A stretch of DNA of 48,864 nucleotides from Granulicella sp. (GTDB lineage Bacteria; Acidobacteriota; Terriglobia; Terriglobales; Acidobacteriaceae): positions 1-48,864 of the forward strand of contig PKWU01000044.1 of NCBI GenBank assembly GCA_003132145.1. The letters run 5' to 3'. Below are positions 1-6,986 of this stretch, piece by piece. The first letter of the stretch is position 1, and each line of letters starts with the position of its first letter. The notes beneath the pieces were generated by a model, which was not told the DNA's origin, did no database searches, and saw only the letters and a program-made list of their open reading frames with translations. Made by a program: the position numbers and the translations under genes.

Positions 1-1214
1 TGCAGCCCATGGCGCAGGCCATCCTGATGGATTCCTTTCCGGCCAACAAGCGTGGCCCGGCGGCGGCGCTGTTTGCGGTCAGCGTCTTTGCGGCGACGGC
101 TGTAGGGCCGACCGTGGGCGGCTGGATCACGGACAACTACTCCTGGCGATGGATCTTTCTGCTCAAGCTGCCGCTGTGCCTACTGTGCTTGGTGATGGTC
201 TATCGCGTGGTGGAGGACCCGCCATTCCTGAAGCGGCTGAAGAGCTTCCGCTTCGACTACATCGGTTTCTCGCTGTTGATACTTGGGGTGGGCGCGTTGC
301 AGATCTTCCTCGACAAAGGGCAGGAGGACGATTGGTTCGGCTCGCACTTCATCGCCACTTTGGTGGTGACCTCGGCGGTCTGCCTGGTCGCGCTGCCCCT
401 CTGGGAGTGGTACCAGAAAGACCCGCTAGTGGATGTGCGGCTGTTCAAGAATGTGAATTTTTCCGCATGCTGCGTGCAGATGTTTTTTATCGGCTTCATC
501 GGGTTCGCCAGCATCGTGCTGATGCCGCTGTTTTTGCAGACGCTGATGGGATATACGGCGTCGCTGGCGGGCGAGGCGGTCTCGCTGGGCGCGCTGGTGA
601 TGTTCGTTACCATGCCGGCGGTGGGTCTGCTCAGCTCGAAGATCCAGGCCCGCTATCTGCTGGCCGCTGGGTGGGTGATGATTGCGGGCAGCATGTGGTT
701 CACCAGCCGGATGATGGACCTGCAGATGAGCTTCAGCGCGGCCTCGTGGGTGTGCGTGGTGCAGCGGATTCCGATTGGGCTGATCTTCATTCCGGCCAGC
801 CTGGCTGCGTACTTTGGACTCTCGCTGGAAAAGAGCACGGCGATTGCGGGGCTGGTGAACTTTGTGCGCAACATCGGGAGCAGCGTGGGGACTTCGTTTG
901 TGACGACCATGCTGGCGCGCCGCGCGCAGTTCCATCAGAACAGGATGGCGAGCAACATCTCCATCAACGACCCGACGTTTCGCAACTCCGTCGCCGGGCT
1001 GGCGCAGCATCTGGGGCGGGCCGGGCTGGGCTATCCCGCGTCGCTCAACCAGGCCGTGGCGCGCATCTATGCGGAGGTGTTGCGCCAGGCCGCGGCGCTG
1101 TCGTTTATCGATGCGTACTGGCTGCTGTTTGTCTTCTCCGCCGCGATGATCTTCACCGTCTTCTTTGTGGCGAAGAACAAGCCGGGCGAAGACAAGGCCG
1201 GAGCGGCTTACTAG
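1..1214 (+). CDS. MFS drug-efflux transporter, DHA2/EmrB-like, 5' truncated
   Basis: Inner-membrane proton-driven exporter of the major facilitator superfamily, DHA2 (14-helix, EmrB-like) type. The frame is open from base 3 and enters the window inside the protein: the first residues (QPMAQAILMDSFP, then a KRG turn) match the loop between helices 4 and 5 of this family, so about 100 N-terminal residues lie to the left. The internal ATG at base 9 is therefore not the start. The rest shows alternating hydrophobic helices, the conserved GPTVGGWITDNYSWRWIF segment of helix 5, and a hydrophilic C-terminus ending in AGAAY. Substrate cannot be told from sequence. An emrA-like partner would be expected to the left. 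It converges with the amidase gene at 1284. Confidence 0.85.
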   Translation, partial: QPMAQAILMDSFPANKRGPAAALFAVSVFAATAVGPTVGGWITDNYSWRWIFLLKLPLCLLCLVMVYRVVEDPPFLKRLKSFRFDYIGFSLLILGVGALQIFLDKGQEDDWFGSHFIATLVVTSAVCLVALPLWEWYQKDPLVDVRLFKNVNFSACCVQMFFIGFIGFASIVLMPLFLQTLMGYTASLAGEAVSLGALVMFVTMPAVGLLSSKIQARYLLAAGWVMIAGSMWFTSRMMDLQMSFSAASWVCVVQRIPIGLIFIPASLAAYFGLSLEKSTAIAGLVNFVRNIGSSVGTSFVTTMLARRAQFHQNRMASNISINDPTFRNSVAGLAQHLGRAGLGYPASLNQAVARIYAEVLRQAAALSFIDAYWLLFVFSAAMIFTVFFVAKNKPGEDKAGAAY

Positions 1215-1234
1215 AAGCAAGAGCAAGGACAAAA

Positions 1235-1255
1235 GCAGATCCCTGCGGGATGACC
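1235..1255. repeat. Short intergenic hairpin repeat remnant
   Basis: The segment GCAGATCCCTGCGGGATGAC folds into a 5-bp ATCCC/GGGAT hairpin. It shares its flanks (GCAGAT before, ATGAC after) with the longer element at 4917-4949. It lies between two convergent genes, so it could also help transcription end, but there is no T-run. Confidence 0.5.
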
Positions 1256-1283
1256 AAGCAAGAGAACAAGCGAGGTTGCGGCT

Positions 1284-2240
1284 TCAGTCGAGCAGGCGGT
1301 TGGTGATGGCGCTGTAAGCGTCGATGCGGCGGTCGCGCAGAAAGGGCCAGTGCTGGCGCGTGGTCTCCACCAGCGCGGGGTCAAGCGTCGCGGTCACAAT
1401 CTCTTCCTGGTTGTGGCTGGCCTGGGCGAGGATGCGGCCGAAGGGATCGGCGATGAAGCTGCCTCCCCAGAACTCGATGCCGCTGGCGGTGCTGTGGTCG
1501 CCGGGGCCGCGGACCTCGGTTGTGCTGCCGTCGGGATTGGAGTGGATCACGTCGCCGTGCTCATGGCCCACGCGGTTGACGGCGCAGACGAAGACTCCGT
1601 TGGCGATGGCGTGAGCGCGCTGGATGGCCTTCCACGCGGAGTACTGCGCTGCGCCGAACTCGGATTTTTCGCTGGGGTGCCAGCCGATGGCGGTGGGGAT
1701 GAAGATCGACTGCGCGCCCGCCAGCGCGGTGAGGCGCGCGGCCTCCGGGAACCACTGGTCCCAGCAGATGAGCGCGCCGAGGGGGCCATGGCTGGTGGGG
1801 ATGGCGCGAAAGCCCAGGTCGCCGGGCGCAAAGTAGAACTTCTCGTAGTAGAGCGGGTCGTCGGGGATGTGCATCTTGCGGTAGATGCCACTGATGTTGT
1901 CAGGCTCGGTGGATTCATGATCCAGCACGGCGACCGTGTTGTGGTAGAGACCCGGGGCGCGGCGCTCAAACAAGGACGCGATCAGCGTGATCTTGGCTTC
2001 TCGTACGACTGCGGAAAGACGCGCAGTCGAAGGGCCGGGGATCGGCTCGGCGAGGGCGAAGAGGGCGTGGTCCTCGCGCTGGCAGAAGTACTGGGAGCGG
2101 AAGAGCTCGGGCAGGCAGATGAGCTCGGCCCCGGCGCGCGCGGCCTGGCGGACGAGGCCGGCGGCGTGGTCGAGGTTCTCCTCGGTGGAGGGCGCGCAGG
2201 CCATCTGGATGAGTGCGACGCGAACGGGATCGGCTGGCAT
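1284..2240 (-). CDS. aguB: Carbon-nitrogen hydrolase, N-carbamoylputrescine amidase-like
   Basis: Nitrilase-superfamily amidohydrolase of 318 residues, closest in overall pattern to N-carbamoylputrescine amidase, the last step of the agmatine-to-putrescine route (N-carbamoylputrescine to putrescine, CO2 and ammonia). The Glu-Lys-Cys triad is visible: E45 in LPELF, K122 in YRKMHIPDD and C159 in ALICWDQWFPE. Length and the YYEKFYFAPGD segment fit the AguB branch. The start is secure: an AGGAGG ribosome binding site sits 4 bases before the ATG and overlaps the end of the upstream dapA-like gene, so the two are translated as a pair. No agmatine deiminase (aguA) is in the window, so the exact substrate is inferred from family resemblance. 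Confidence 0.85.
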   Translation of the reverse strand: MPADPVRVALIQMACAPSTEENLDHAAGLVRQAARAGAELICLPELFRSQYFCQREDHALFALAEPIPGPSTARLSAVVREAKITLIASLFERRAPGLYHNTVAVLDHESTEPDNISGIYRKMHIPDDPLYYEKFYFAPGDLGFRAIPTSHGPLGALICWDQWFPEAARLTALAGAQSIFIPTAIGWHPSEKSEFGAAQYSAWKAIQRAHAIANGVFVCAVNRVGHEHGDVIHSNPDGSTTEVRGPGDHSTASGIEFWGGSFIADPFGRILAQASHNQEEIVTATLDPALVETTRQHWPFLRDRRIDAYSAITNRLLD

Positions 2241-2252
2241 AGTTCCTCCTCT

Positions 2253-3335
2253 CTAGTTGCGCAGTGGCTTCATAATATGCTCGATGGCGGCGCGCTGGTC
2301 GCCCGTGGGCGGCAGCAGCGGCAGGCGCGGAAGGCCGCCGAAGTAGCCGTTCAGGTCACAAGCGAATTTTAGACCGCCGAGACTTTCTTCGGTGAGGCGC
2401 GCGGCCTCATTGAGTCGGGATTGCTTCTCATCGGCCAGCGTTTGGTCGTCGTCCTTCCATGCGGCGAAGACCTCGTAGCAGGCCTGCGGAGCGGCGGCGG
2501 CCAGGGCTGGCGCGGCTCCGACGGCTCCGGCGCGCAGGGACCCGAGGATTGCCTGCGTGTCTCCGGTAAGAATCTGGAAGCCTGCGGACTTGGTGCGCGT
2601 GCGGAGTTGCGTCGTTGGTGGCGCTTCAGCGACAGCGTTTGCGGATGCGGCCCGGTCTGAAGCCAGCGAATCCGCGGAGACGAGCGATGCAGTCGCGCGA
2701 CTGGCGGCGATCTTCATGCGCGCGGTGATGGCGGCGAAGAGCTGCGTGACAGTGACTTCGCGCTTGATTGACGCGGTGCGGCGAAGGATGGATTCGATCT
2801 CGGCGGGGCTAGCCGCGGCATCCAGCAGGCCGAGGATGCGGGGATGGGCGGCGAGCTCGACCAGCGCGTCGATGGGAATGCGGCGCGCGCGGCTGCTGAA
2901 TAGAACGACGGGGAGCGGGGATCGGTCGGCAACGGTCTTGAAGTAGAGAAGAAGTTCGCGGCGGCTGGCTGTTCCTGGTTGATCGCTGGAGGCAAAGTTC
3001 TCATCGTAAAAAATCGAAGGCGCGCCGATGAGGATTGCATCGTAGTGCAGCTCGTCGGCGCATTCGGCGAGGGCAAGCGTTGCGCGGACGCTCGAGCGGG
3101 AGATGCCGGCGAGGAGAACTTTTTCCGGTGCGGCGGTCTGGGATGCGACGCGCAGGACCTCGCGCGTCTCCTCGTCCGTGAGCAGGGCCGGTTCGCCGCT
3201 GGGGCCGAGGACGACGAGTCCGGCGGCGTGCGACTTCGAGGTGCGCACGATGTTTGCGGCCAGCTTGGGCAGGTTGAGGCGGCCATCCGGATGGAAGGGG
3301 GTGGTCAGCGGGATGTGCAGGCCTTCGAGCAGCAT
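2253..3335 (-). CDS. DapA-family (DHDPS/NAL) TIM-barrel protein lacking the Schiff-base lysine
   Basis: A 360-residue member of the dihydrodipicolinate synthase / N-acetylneuraminate lyase family. The N-terminal hallmark is present (IPLTTPFHPDGRLN, then GPSGEPALLTDEE at 44-56). Family enzymes use a lysine in an IKE-like motif and a tyrosine in an LYN-like motif. Here the corresponding stretches read ILGLLDAAAS (L170-L171) and VVLFSSRAR (F146), so both catalytic residues appear lost. Residues about 207-250 are an Ala/Ser/Thr-rich insertion. It may be a non-catalytic or altered-function relative. It sits 12 bases upstream of the aguB-like gene and is co-oriented with it. A tandem 14-bp repeat lies immediately before its ATG, and no ribosome binding site is evident there. 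The family call is firm; the role is unknown. Confidence 0.75.
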   Translation of the reverse strand: MLLEGLHIPLTTPFHPDGRLNLPKLAANIVRTSKSHAAGLVVLGPSGEPALLTDEETREVLRVASQTAAPEKVLLAGISRSSVRATLALAECADELHYDAILIGAPSIFYDENFASSDQPGTASRRELLLYFKTVADRSPLPVVLFSSRARRIPIDALVELAAHPRILGLLDAAASPAEIESILRRTASIKREVTVTQLFAAITARMKIAASRATASLVSADSLASDRAASANAVAEAPPTTQLRTRTKSAGFQILTGDTQAILGSLRAGAVGAAPALAAAAPQACYEVFAAWKDDDQTLADEKQSRLNEAARLTEESLGGLKFACDLNGYFGGLPRLPLLPPTGDQRAAIEHIMKPLRN

Positions 3336-3338
3336 AAA

Positions 3339-3370
3339 GTCAGCGGTAAGTGGTCAGTGGTAAGTGGTCG
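3339..3370. repeat. Tandem 14-bp repeat, copy 1 (CAGYGGTAAGTGGT)
   Basis: Two head-to-tail 14-base units, CAGCGGTAAGTGGT (3341-3354) and CAGTGGTAAGTGGT (3355-3368), fill the gap between the HAD phosphatase stop and the DapA-like start. The same units recur at 15551-15589 between ftsY and ribD. Two copies in intergenic positions point to a dispersed repeat family. Confidence 0.75.
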
Positions 3371-3379
3371 GAGGAAGAG

Positions 3380-4105
3380 CTACGGCGCGACGGAGGCGGG
3401 GTAGTAGATGGGCCAGCGCTCGTGTACGCTGTGCGCGAGCAGGGCCGGAGTGGGGTCGATGGGGAAGGCGCGGCGCGCGATGGCCAGCATTGCGGCGTCG
3501 TGAATGGAGTTGCCGAATGCGGCGTCGGGCCGCGTGATGCCGACACGGGCCAGCGATGCGACCTTGGCCTCGTCGGTGGGGACGTCGATGAGGGTGGGGG
3601 TGACGAGGCCAGCTTCGGAATCGACGGCGACGCGCGCGGCGAGGATGCGCTCGGAGGGAATATCGAATCGGCTCATGCCCTCCTCGATGACCCAGTTGCA
3701 GGTGGAGCTGACGGCCCATATCTCGCAGCCGCGAGCTTGCAGTTGGCGGACCAGGCTGTGCATCTCTGGAAAGATATTTTTCTCGATGCGCTCGGCGAAA
3801 AACTCGGCGGCGGCGGCGCGCATCTCGCTCTCGCGCAGGCCATGGTAGATCTGCACCATCTCGCCGCAGATGGCCAGCTCCGAGACATCGCCGCGCAGGT
3901 AGCCGCGATAGCGGTCGTCGAGCCAGTCGATGGCGTCGCGCGAGAGCAGACCGCCATCGACGGTCCAGCGCATGAAGCCGATGCCGGCGTCGCCCGACCA
4001 GAGCGTGCCGTCGCAGTCGAAGACGGCGACCCCGGGCGCAAGCGCGTGGACGGCGGCGTGGAAGTCGGCGGTGGTCAGGGTTTTGGGCTTTGCGGCGGTG
4101 CTCAC
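3380..4105 (-). CDS. HAD-superfamily phosphatase, SerB-like
   Basis: Haloacid dehalogenase phosphohydrolase of the phosphoserine phosphatase-like group, 241 residues from the GTG start. Motif I is FDCDGTLWSGD (nucleophile D30, acid/base D32), motif II is the SST of WAVSSTCNW, and motifs III/IV are seen as DEAKVASL and FGNSIHDAAML, so all catalytic motifs are intact. The cap region between motifs I and II is helical, as in SerB-type enzymes. The substrate is unknown. An earlier in-frame TTG at 4165 would add 20 residues of uncharacteristic sequence without a ribosome binding site, so GTG at 4105 is preferred, though not certain. It follows lolA in the same direction. Confidence 0.75.
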   Translation of the reverse strand: MSTAAKPKTLTTADFHAAVHALAPGVAVFDCDGTLWSGDAGIGFMRWTVDGGLLSRDAIDWLDDRYRGYLRGDVSELAICGEMVQIYHGLRESEMRAAAAEFFAERIEKNIFPEMHSLVRQLQARGCEIWAVSSTCNWVIEEGMSRFDIPSERILAARVAVDSEAGLVTPTLIDVPTDEAKVASLARVGITRPDAAFGNSIHDAAMLAIARRAFPIDPTPALLAHSVHERWPIYYPASVAP

Positions 4106-4186
4106 TTGTGGGGCTGCTCTTCTGCACGAACCTTCGTGCGCGCGAAAAATGGCGTGATTCAGCAATTTTACATCGGATGGAACCGT

Positions 4187-4834
4187 CTAGATGGGGGGCT
4201 GCGCCGCGACGATAGGGATTCCGGGGGGTGGGGTGAAGATGAAGTCGGTGGCGGGCAGCGGAATGTCTTCTTCGAGGTTGCTGAAGGTGAACTCGGTGCT
4301 GGCGCCGTCCGTCTCTTCCAGCTTCAGGCGCTCAATGGCTCCATTGGGAGCGACGATGAGCGTGAGCAGATGGACGCGCTGGGCCATGCCCTTGGGGACG
4401 CCGGTGATGCGGAAGCTGGCGCCGTCGGGCGCGGTAGCGAGCTGCTCGAGTTCCTTTGCGAGCTGGGTGTGGCCGAGCAGAAGACGCAGCGGGGAGCGCA
4501 GGTCGTCCAACTGCTTGGCCGGGGCGCGCGAGACCTGTGCGTCGCCGGGCGTGTAGAACCAGGCGAACTTGCCGTCCAGGACAAAGAGCTTGCCGGGCGG
4601 CGCGCCGTAGCTCCAGCGCATGAGGCCGGGTTTTTTGAGGGTGAGCGTGCCGCTCTCGCTGCGATCCATGCCCATGCCGGTGTAGCGCTCGGTATAGCGC
4701 GCGCGCAGGCTGCGCAGGTGGTTGTAGTGGTCGTCTACGCGGCGGATGAGGGCGGGGTCCTGCGCACGGGCTTGTGCGATGAGTGCAATGATGAGGCAGA
4801 TAAATGCGAGATGTTTTGCTGCGGTGGGATTCAT
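4187..4834 (-). CDS. lolA: LolA-like outer-membrane lipoprotein carrier protein
   Basis: Periplasmic lipoprotein chaperone of the LolA family, 215 residues. An N-terminal signal peptide (residues 1-24, hydrophobic core HLAFICLIIALIAQ, cleavage near ARA-QD) is followed by the family pattern: VDDHYNHLRSLRARYTERY, GTLTLKKPGLMRWSY, LFVLDGKFAWFYTPGDAQV and a C-terminal TEFTFSNLEEDIPLPATDFIFTPP. The frame stays open upstream to 5047, but that part is repeat DNA (4838-4949). The ATG at 4834 directly precedes the signal peptide and is the sensible start. LolA normally takes lipoproteins from LolCDE to the outer membrane; no lolB or lolCDE gene is nearby. Confidence 0.85.
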   Translation of the reverse strand: MNPTAAKHLAFICLIIALIAQARAQDPALIRRVDDHYNHLRSLRARYTERYTGMGMDRSESGTLTLKKPGLMRWSYGAPPGKLFVLDGKFAWFYTPGDAQVSRAPAKQLDDLRSPLRLLLGHTQLAKELEQLATAPDGASFRITGVPKGMAQRVHLLTLIVAPNGAIERLKLEETDGASTEFTFSNLEEDIPLPATDFIFTPPPGIPIVAAQPPI

Positions 4835-4837
4835 CGG

Positions 4838-4949
4838 GGTCCTTCGACTGCGTTTGGCGCAACTACGCCAAACTCCGCTCAGGATGACAGAAAAAACTGA
4901 CAACGGCAAAGGAAGAAGCAGATTCCTCCGCTGCGCTGCGGAATGACAA
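4838..4949. repeat. Composite intergenic stem-loop repeat
   Basis: Two modules fill most of the gap between the pilin gene and lolA. Module 1 (4839-4890) carries a perfect 8-bp hairpin, GTTTGGCG (4852-4859) and CGCCAAAC (4866-4873), flanked by TCCTTCGACTGC and CTCAGGATGAC. Module 2 (4917-4949) begins GCAGATTCC and ends GGAATGAC with a CG-rich stem between. Module 2 resembles the remnant at 1235-1255. From memory such 'cagtcgaaggac / aggatgac' elements are frequent between genes in acidobacteria; I cannot check this here. Confidence 0.7.
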
Positions 4950-4982
4950 ACGAAACGCTGCGAAATCACTGACAGCGCGCGG

Positions 4983-5525
4983 CTACTGGAGGGACTGGGT
5001 GCAGTTGGTGGCACCGGTGGGGTCGATCTTGACGATGTTGTTCTCATCCGAGCAGTAGCCGTTGTCGCCCGTCTTGCCTACAGACTGCGGCACACCCGTC
5101 ACCTCGTAGGAGTTGTACACGTCCTGGTTGTTGATGGTGACCTTGGTGCCGCAGGTGATGGTGAAGGTGTAGCCGGACTTCTGTCCCGTCGCCGCAAGCA
5201 CGGGATCGAGGACCTGCGCGGAGGTGGCCGTGGGCGCGCCAGACTTGGGATCGCCGCCCAGAGCGGCCAGCGGGCAGGCGTATCCGTTGTACGAGGAGTT
5301 GTACATCGTCTCGGCCTGGCCGATGGTGCGGATGGTCTGCGCGGCGGAGGTCTCGTCGGCGTGCTTCTTCAGCTTGAGCATCTGCGGCACGGCCAGAGCC
5401 ATCAGGATCAGCATGATCGACATGACGATCAGCAGCTCGATGAGCGTGAAGCCGGATTCCAGGTTCGAGGTTCGTGGTTCAAGGTTCGAGGTGTGCTGCG
5501 CGTCGGTTCGAGCGGTGGTCATCAT
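4983..5525 (-). CDS. Type IV pilin / type II secretion pseudopilin-like protein
   Basis: A 180-residue protein with a class III prepilin signal: G25, then F26-T-L-I-E-L-L-I-V, with the conserved Glu at +5, followed by a hydrophobic helix to about residue 46 and a charged KLKKHADETSAAQ stretch typical of PilA/GspG N-terminal domains. The C-terminal domain has several cysteines (TCGT, YCSDE, NCTQ) that could form disulfide loops. An AGAGGA ribosome binding site precedes the ATG at 5525 (a second ATG at 5522 is equally placed). The 25-residue leader is long and contains a doubled TSNLE, encoded by the DNA repeat at 5458-5494. The prepilin peptidase at 35960-36895 is a plausible processing enzyme. 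It follows the M16 protease gene by 59 bases. Confidence 0.85.
   Translation of the reverse strand: MMTTARTDAQHTSNLEPRTSNLESGFTLIELLIVMSIMLILMALAVPQMLKLKKHADETSAAQTIRTIGQAETMYNSSYNGYACPLAALGGDPKSGAPTATSAQVLDPVLAATGQKSGYTFTITCGTKVTINNQDVYNSYEVTGVPQSVGKTGDNGYCSDENNIVKIDPTGATNCTQSLQ
5458..5494. repeat. GGTTCGAGG/GGTTCAAGG tandem repeat inside the pilin leader
   Basis: Imperfect tandem units of AGGTTCGAGGTTCGTGGTTC and AAGGTTCGAGG encode residues 12-23 of the pilin leader (TSNLEPRTSNLE on the minus strand). A shorter relative (TCGAACCTTG...CTTGAACCT) sits at 34946-34967 between nuoD and nuoC. Here the repeat is in-frame coding DNA. Confidence 0.65.
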
Positions 5526-5584
5526 GGTTCCTCTGCGGCGAGATGAGCGTTTCGATCTCGTTTGAAACTGTATCAGGGCGCGGC

Positions 5585-6898
5585 TCAACATGCGAGAGCT
5601 TCGCGCGTGACGTCGAGCGGGCCGAGGTTGCCAAGCACGGTCAGCGCGATCGCCTCGGGGCGGAAGAGCTGGCGGGCCAGCGCCTGCACGTCGGCGGCGG
5701 TGACGGCTTCCACTTCGGAGACGATCTCGTCGACCGAGAAGAAGCGGCCGAAGTACATCTCCTGCCGCGCCAGATTCGACATGCGGCTGGCGGAGCTTTC
5801 CAGGCCGAGCACGATGTTGCTCTTCAACTGGTCTTTGGCGCGCTTCAACTCTGCCTCCGGGACGGGCTCTTCTTTCAGACGGCGCAGCTCTTCGATGGTG
5901 AGCCGAATCACCTCGGGGGTCTTCTCGGCGGAGGTGCCGGCGTAGATCGAGAGCGCACCCGTGTCGCGGAAGGGGCTGGTCTCGGAGTAGATGGAGTAGG
6001 CCAGGCCGCGGTCTTCGCGAATGGTCTGGAAGAGGCGCGAGCTCATGCCGCTGCCCAGCATCGAGTTCAGCAGATAGACGGCGAAGCGAGCGGGCGAATC
6101 CACCGGCGGGGCCGGAACGCCCAGGCAGAGCTGAACCTGCTCCAGCGACTTCTTGCGCTTCAGCGTGATTTCGGCGAAGGTGGCGGGTGCCGGTGGCTTG
6201 GCGGGCGGAGCGCCGGTCGAGGCCCCCAGCCCACTGAATCGCTCGCCGACCTGCGCCACAAAGCGGTCGTGGTCCAGGTTCCCGGCGGCCGAGAAGACCA
6301 TGTTGCGCGGCGTGAAGCGGCTGAAGTAGAAGTCGAAGACGATCGGCTGGGTGAAGCTGGAGACGCTCTTCACCGTGCCCAGCGTGGGGCGGCCCAACGC
6401 GTTGCCCTTCCAGAATTGTTGCGTGAATGTCTCGTGGACCAGATAGTCGGGCGAGTCCTCGTCCATCTTGATCTCCTCCAGAATCACGCCCTGCTCGCGA
6501 CTAATGTCTTCGGGAGTAAAGGTGGGATGCAGGACGAGGTCCGTAAGAAGTTCAAGTGCAGGTGGAATATTTTCGTCCAGAACTTTGATATTGAAGCAGA
6601 TGTTTTCCTTGCCAGTGAATGCATCCAGGTTCCCGCCGATGGAGTCCACCTCGCGCGCAAACTGACGCGCGTCGCGCGTTGTCGTTCCCTTGAAGACCAT
6701 GTGCTCGACGAAGTGGGAGATGCCGTTCAGCTCCAGTGGCTCGTCGCGCGAGCCGGAGGCGATCCACACGCCCATGGAGACCGAGCGGACGTGGGGGATG
6801 CTCTCGGTGAGTACGAGCAGGCCATTGGGGAGGAGTGTCCGGCGGATGTTGCGGGAGGGGGATTCAGTGATGGCGGCTGGGGTGAGGATTGCGGACAT
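5585..6898 (-). CDS. M16-family zinc metalloprotease (PqqL/processing-peptidase-like)
   Basis: Insulinase/pitrilysin (M16B) peptidase of 437 residues. The inverted zinc motif HxxEH is present as HFVEH in NGISHFVEHMVFKGT, and the distal metal-ligand glutamate region appears as SREQGVILEEIKMDED. The C-terminal half contains the family's R/Y pattern (SSRLFQTIREDRGLAYSIYSE). The single-unit length fits bacterial M16B enzymes resembling mitochondrial processing peptidase beta. No signal peptide is visible, so a cytoplasmic role is likely. The ATG at 6898 has an AAGGAG ribosome binding site 4 bases away. It heads the leftward run of pilin, lolA, HAD, DapA-like and amidase genes; the promoter should lie in 6899-6977, divergent from rlmN. 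Confidence 0.88.
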   Translation of the reverse strand: MSAILTPAAITESPSRNIRRTLLPNGLLVLTESIPHVRSVSMGVWIASGSRDEPLELNGISHFVEHMVFKGTTTRDARQFAREVDSIGGNLDAFTGKENICFNIKVLDENIPPALELLTDLVLHPTFTPEDISREQGVILEEIKMDEDSPDYLVHETFTQQFWKGNALGRPTLGTVKSVSSFTQPIVFDFYFSRFTPRNMVFSAAGNLDHDRFVAQVGERFSGLGASTGAPPAKPPAPATFAEITLKRKKSLEQVQLCLGVPAPPVDSPARFAVYLLNSMLGSGMSSRLFQTIREDRGLAYSIYSETSPFRDTGALSIYAGTSAEKTPEVIRLTIEELRRLKEEPVPEAELKRAKDQLKSNIVLGLESSASRMSNLARQEMYFGRFFSVDEIVSEVEAVTAADVQALARQLFRPEAIALTVLGNLGPLDVTREALAC

Positions 6899-6986
6899 GC
6901 GGCTCCTTGCAGCTTTATTGTGTCACAGTGGGTTGGATGTTGCGTGGGCGCGCATGGTTGAGGGGCGGGTAAACTGAGTGCTGGCG

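Noticed and set aside
3339..3370. Tandem repeat considered as a CRISPR fragment
   Set aside because: Units are adjacent with no spacers and no cas genes are present; nothing else in the window has a repeat-spacer pattern.
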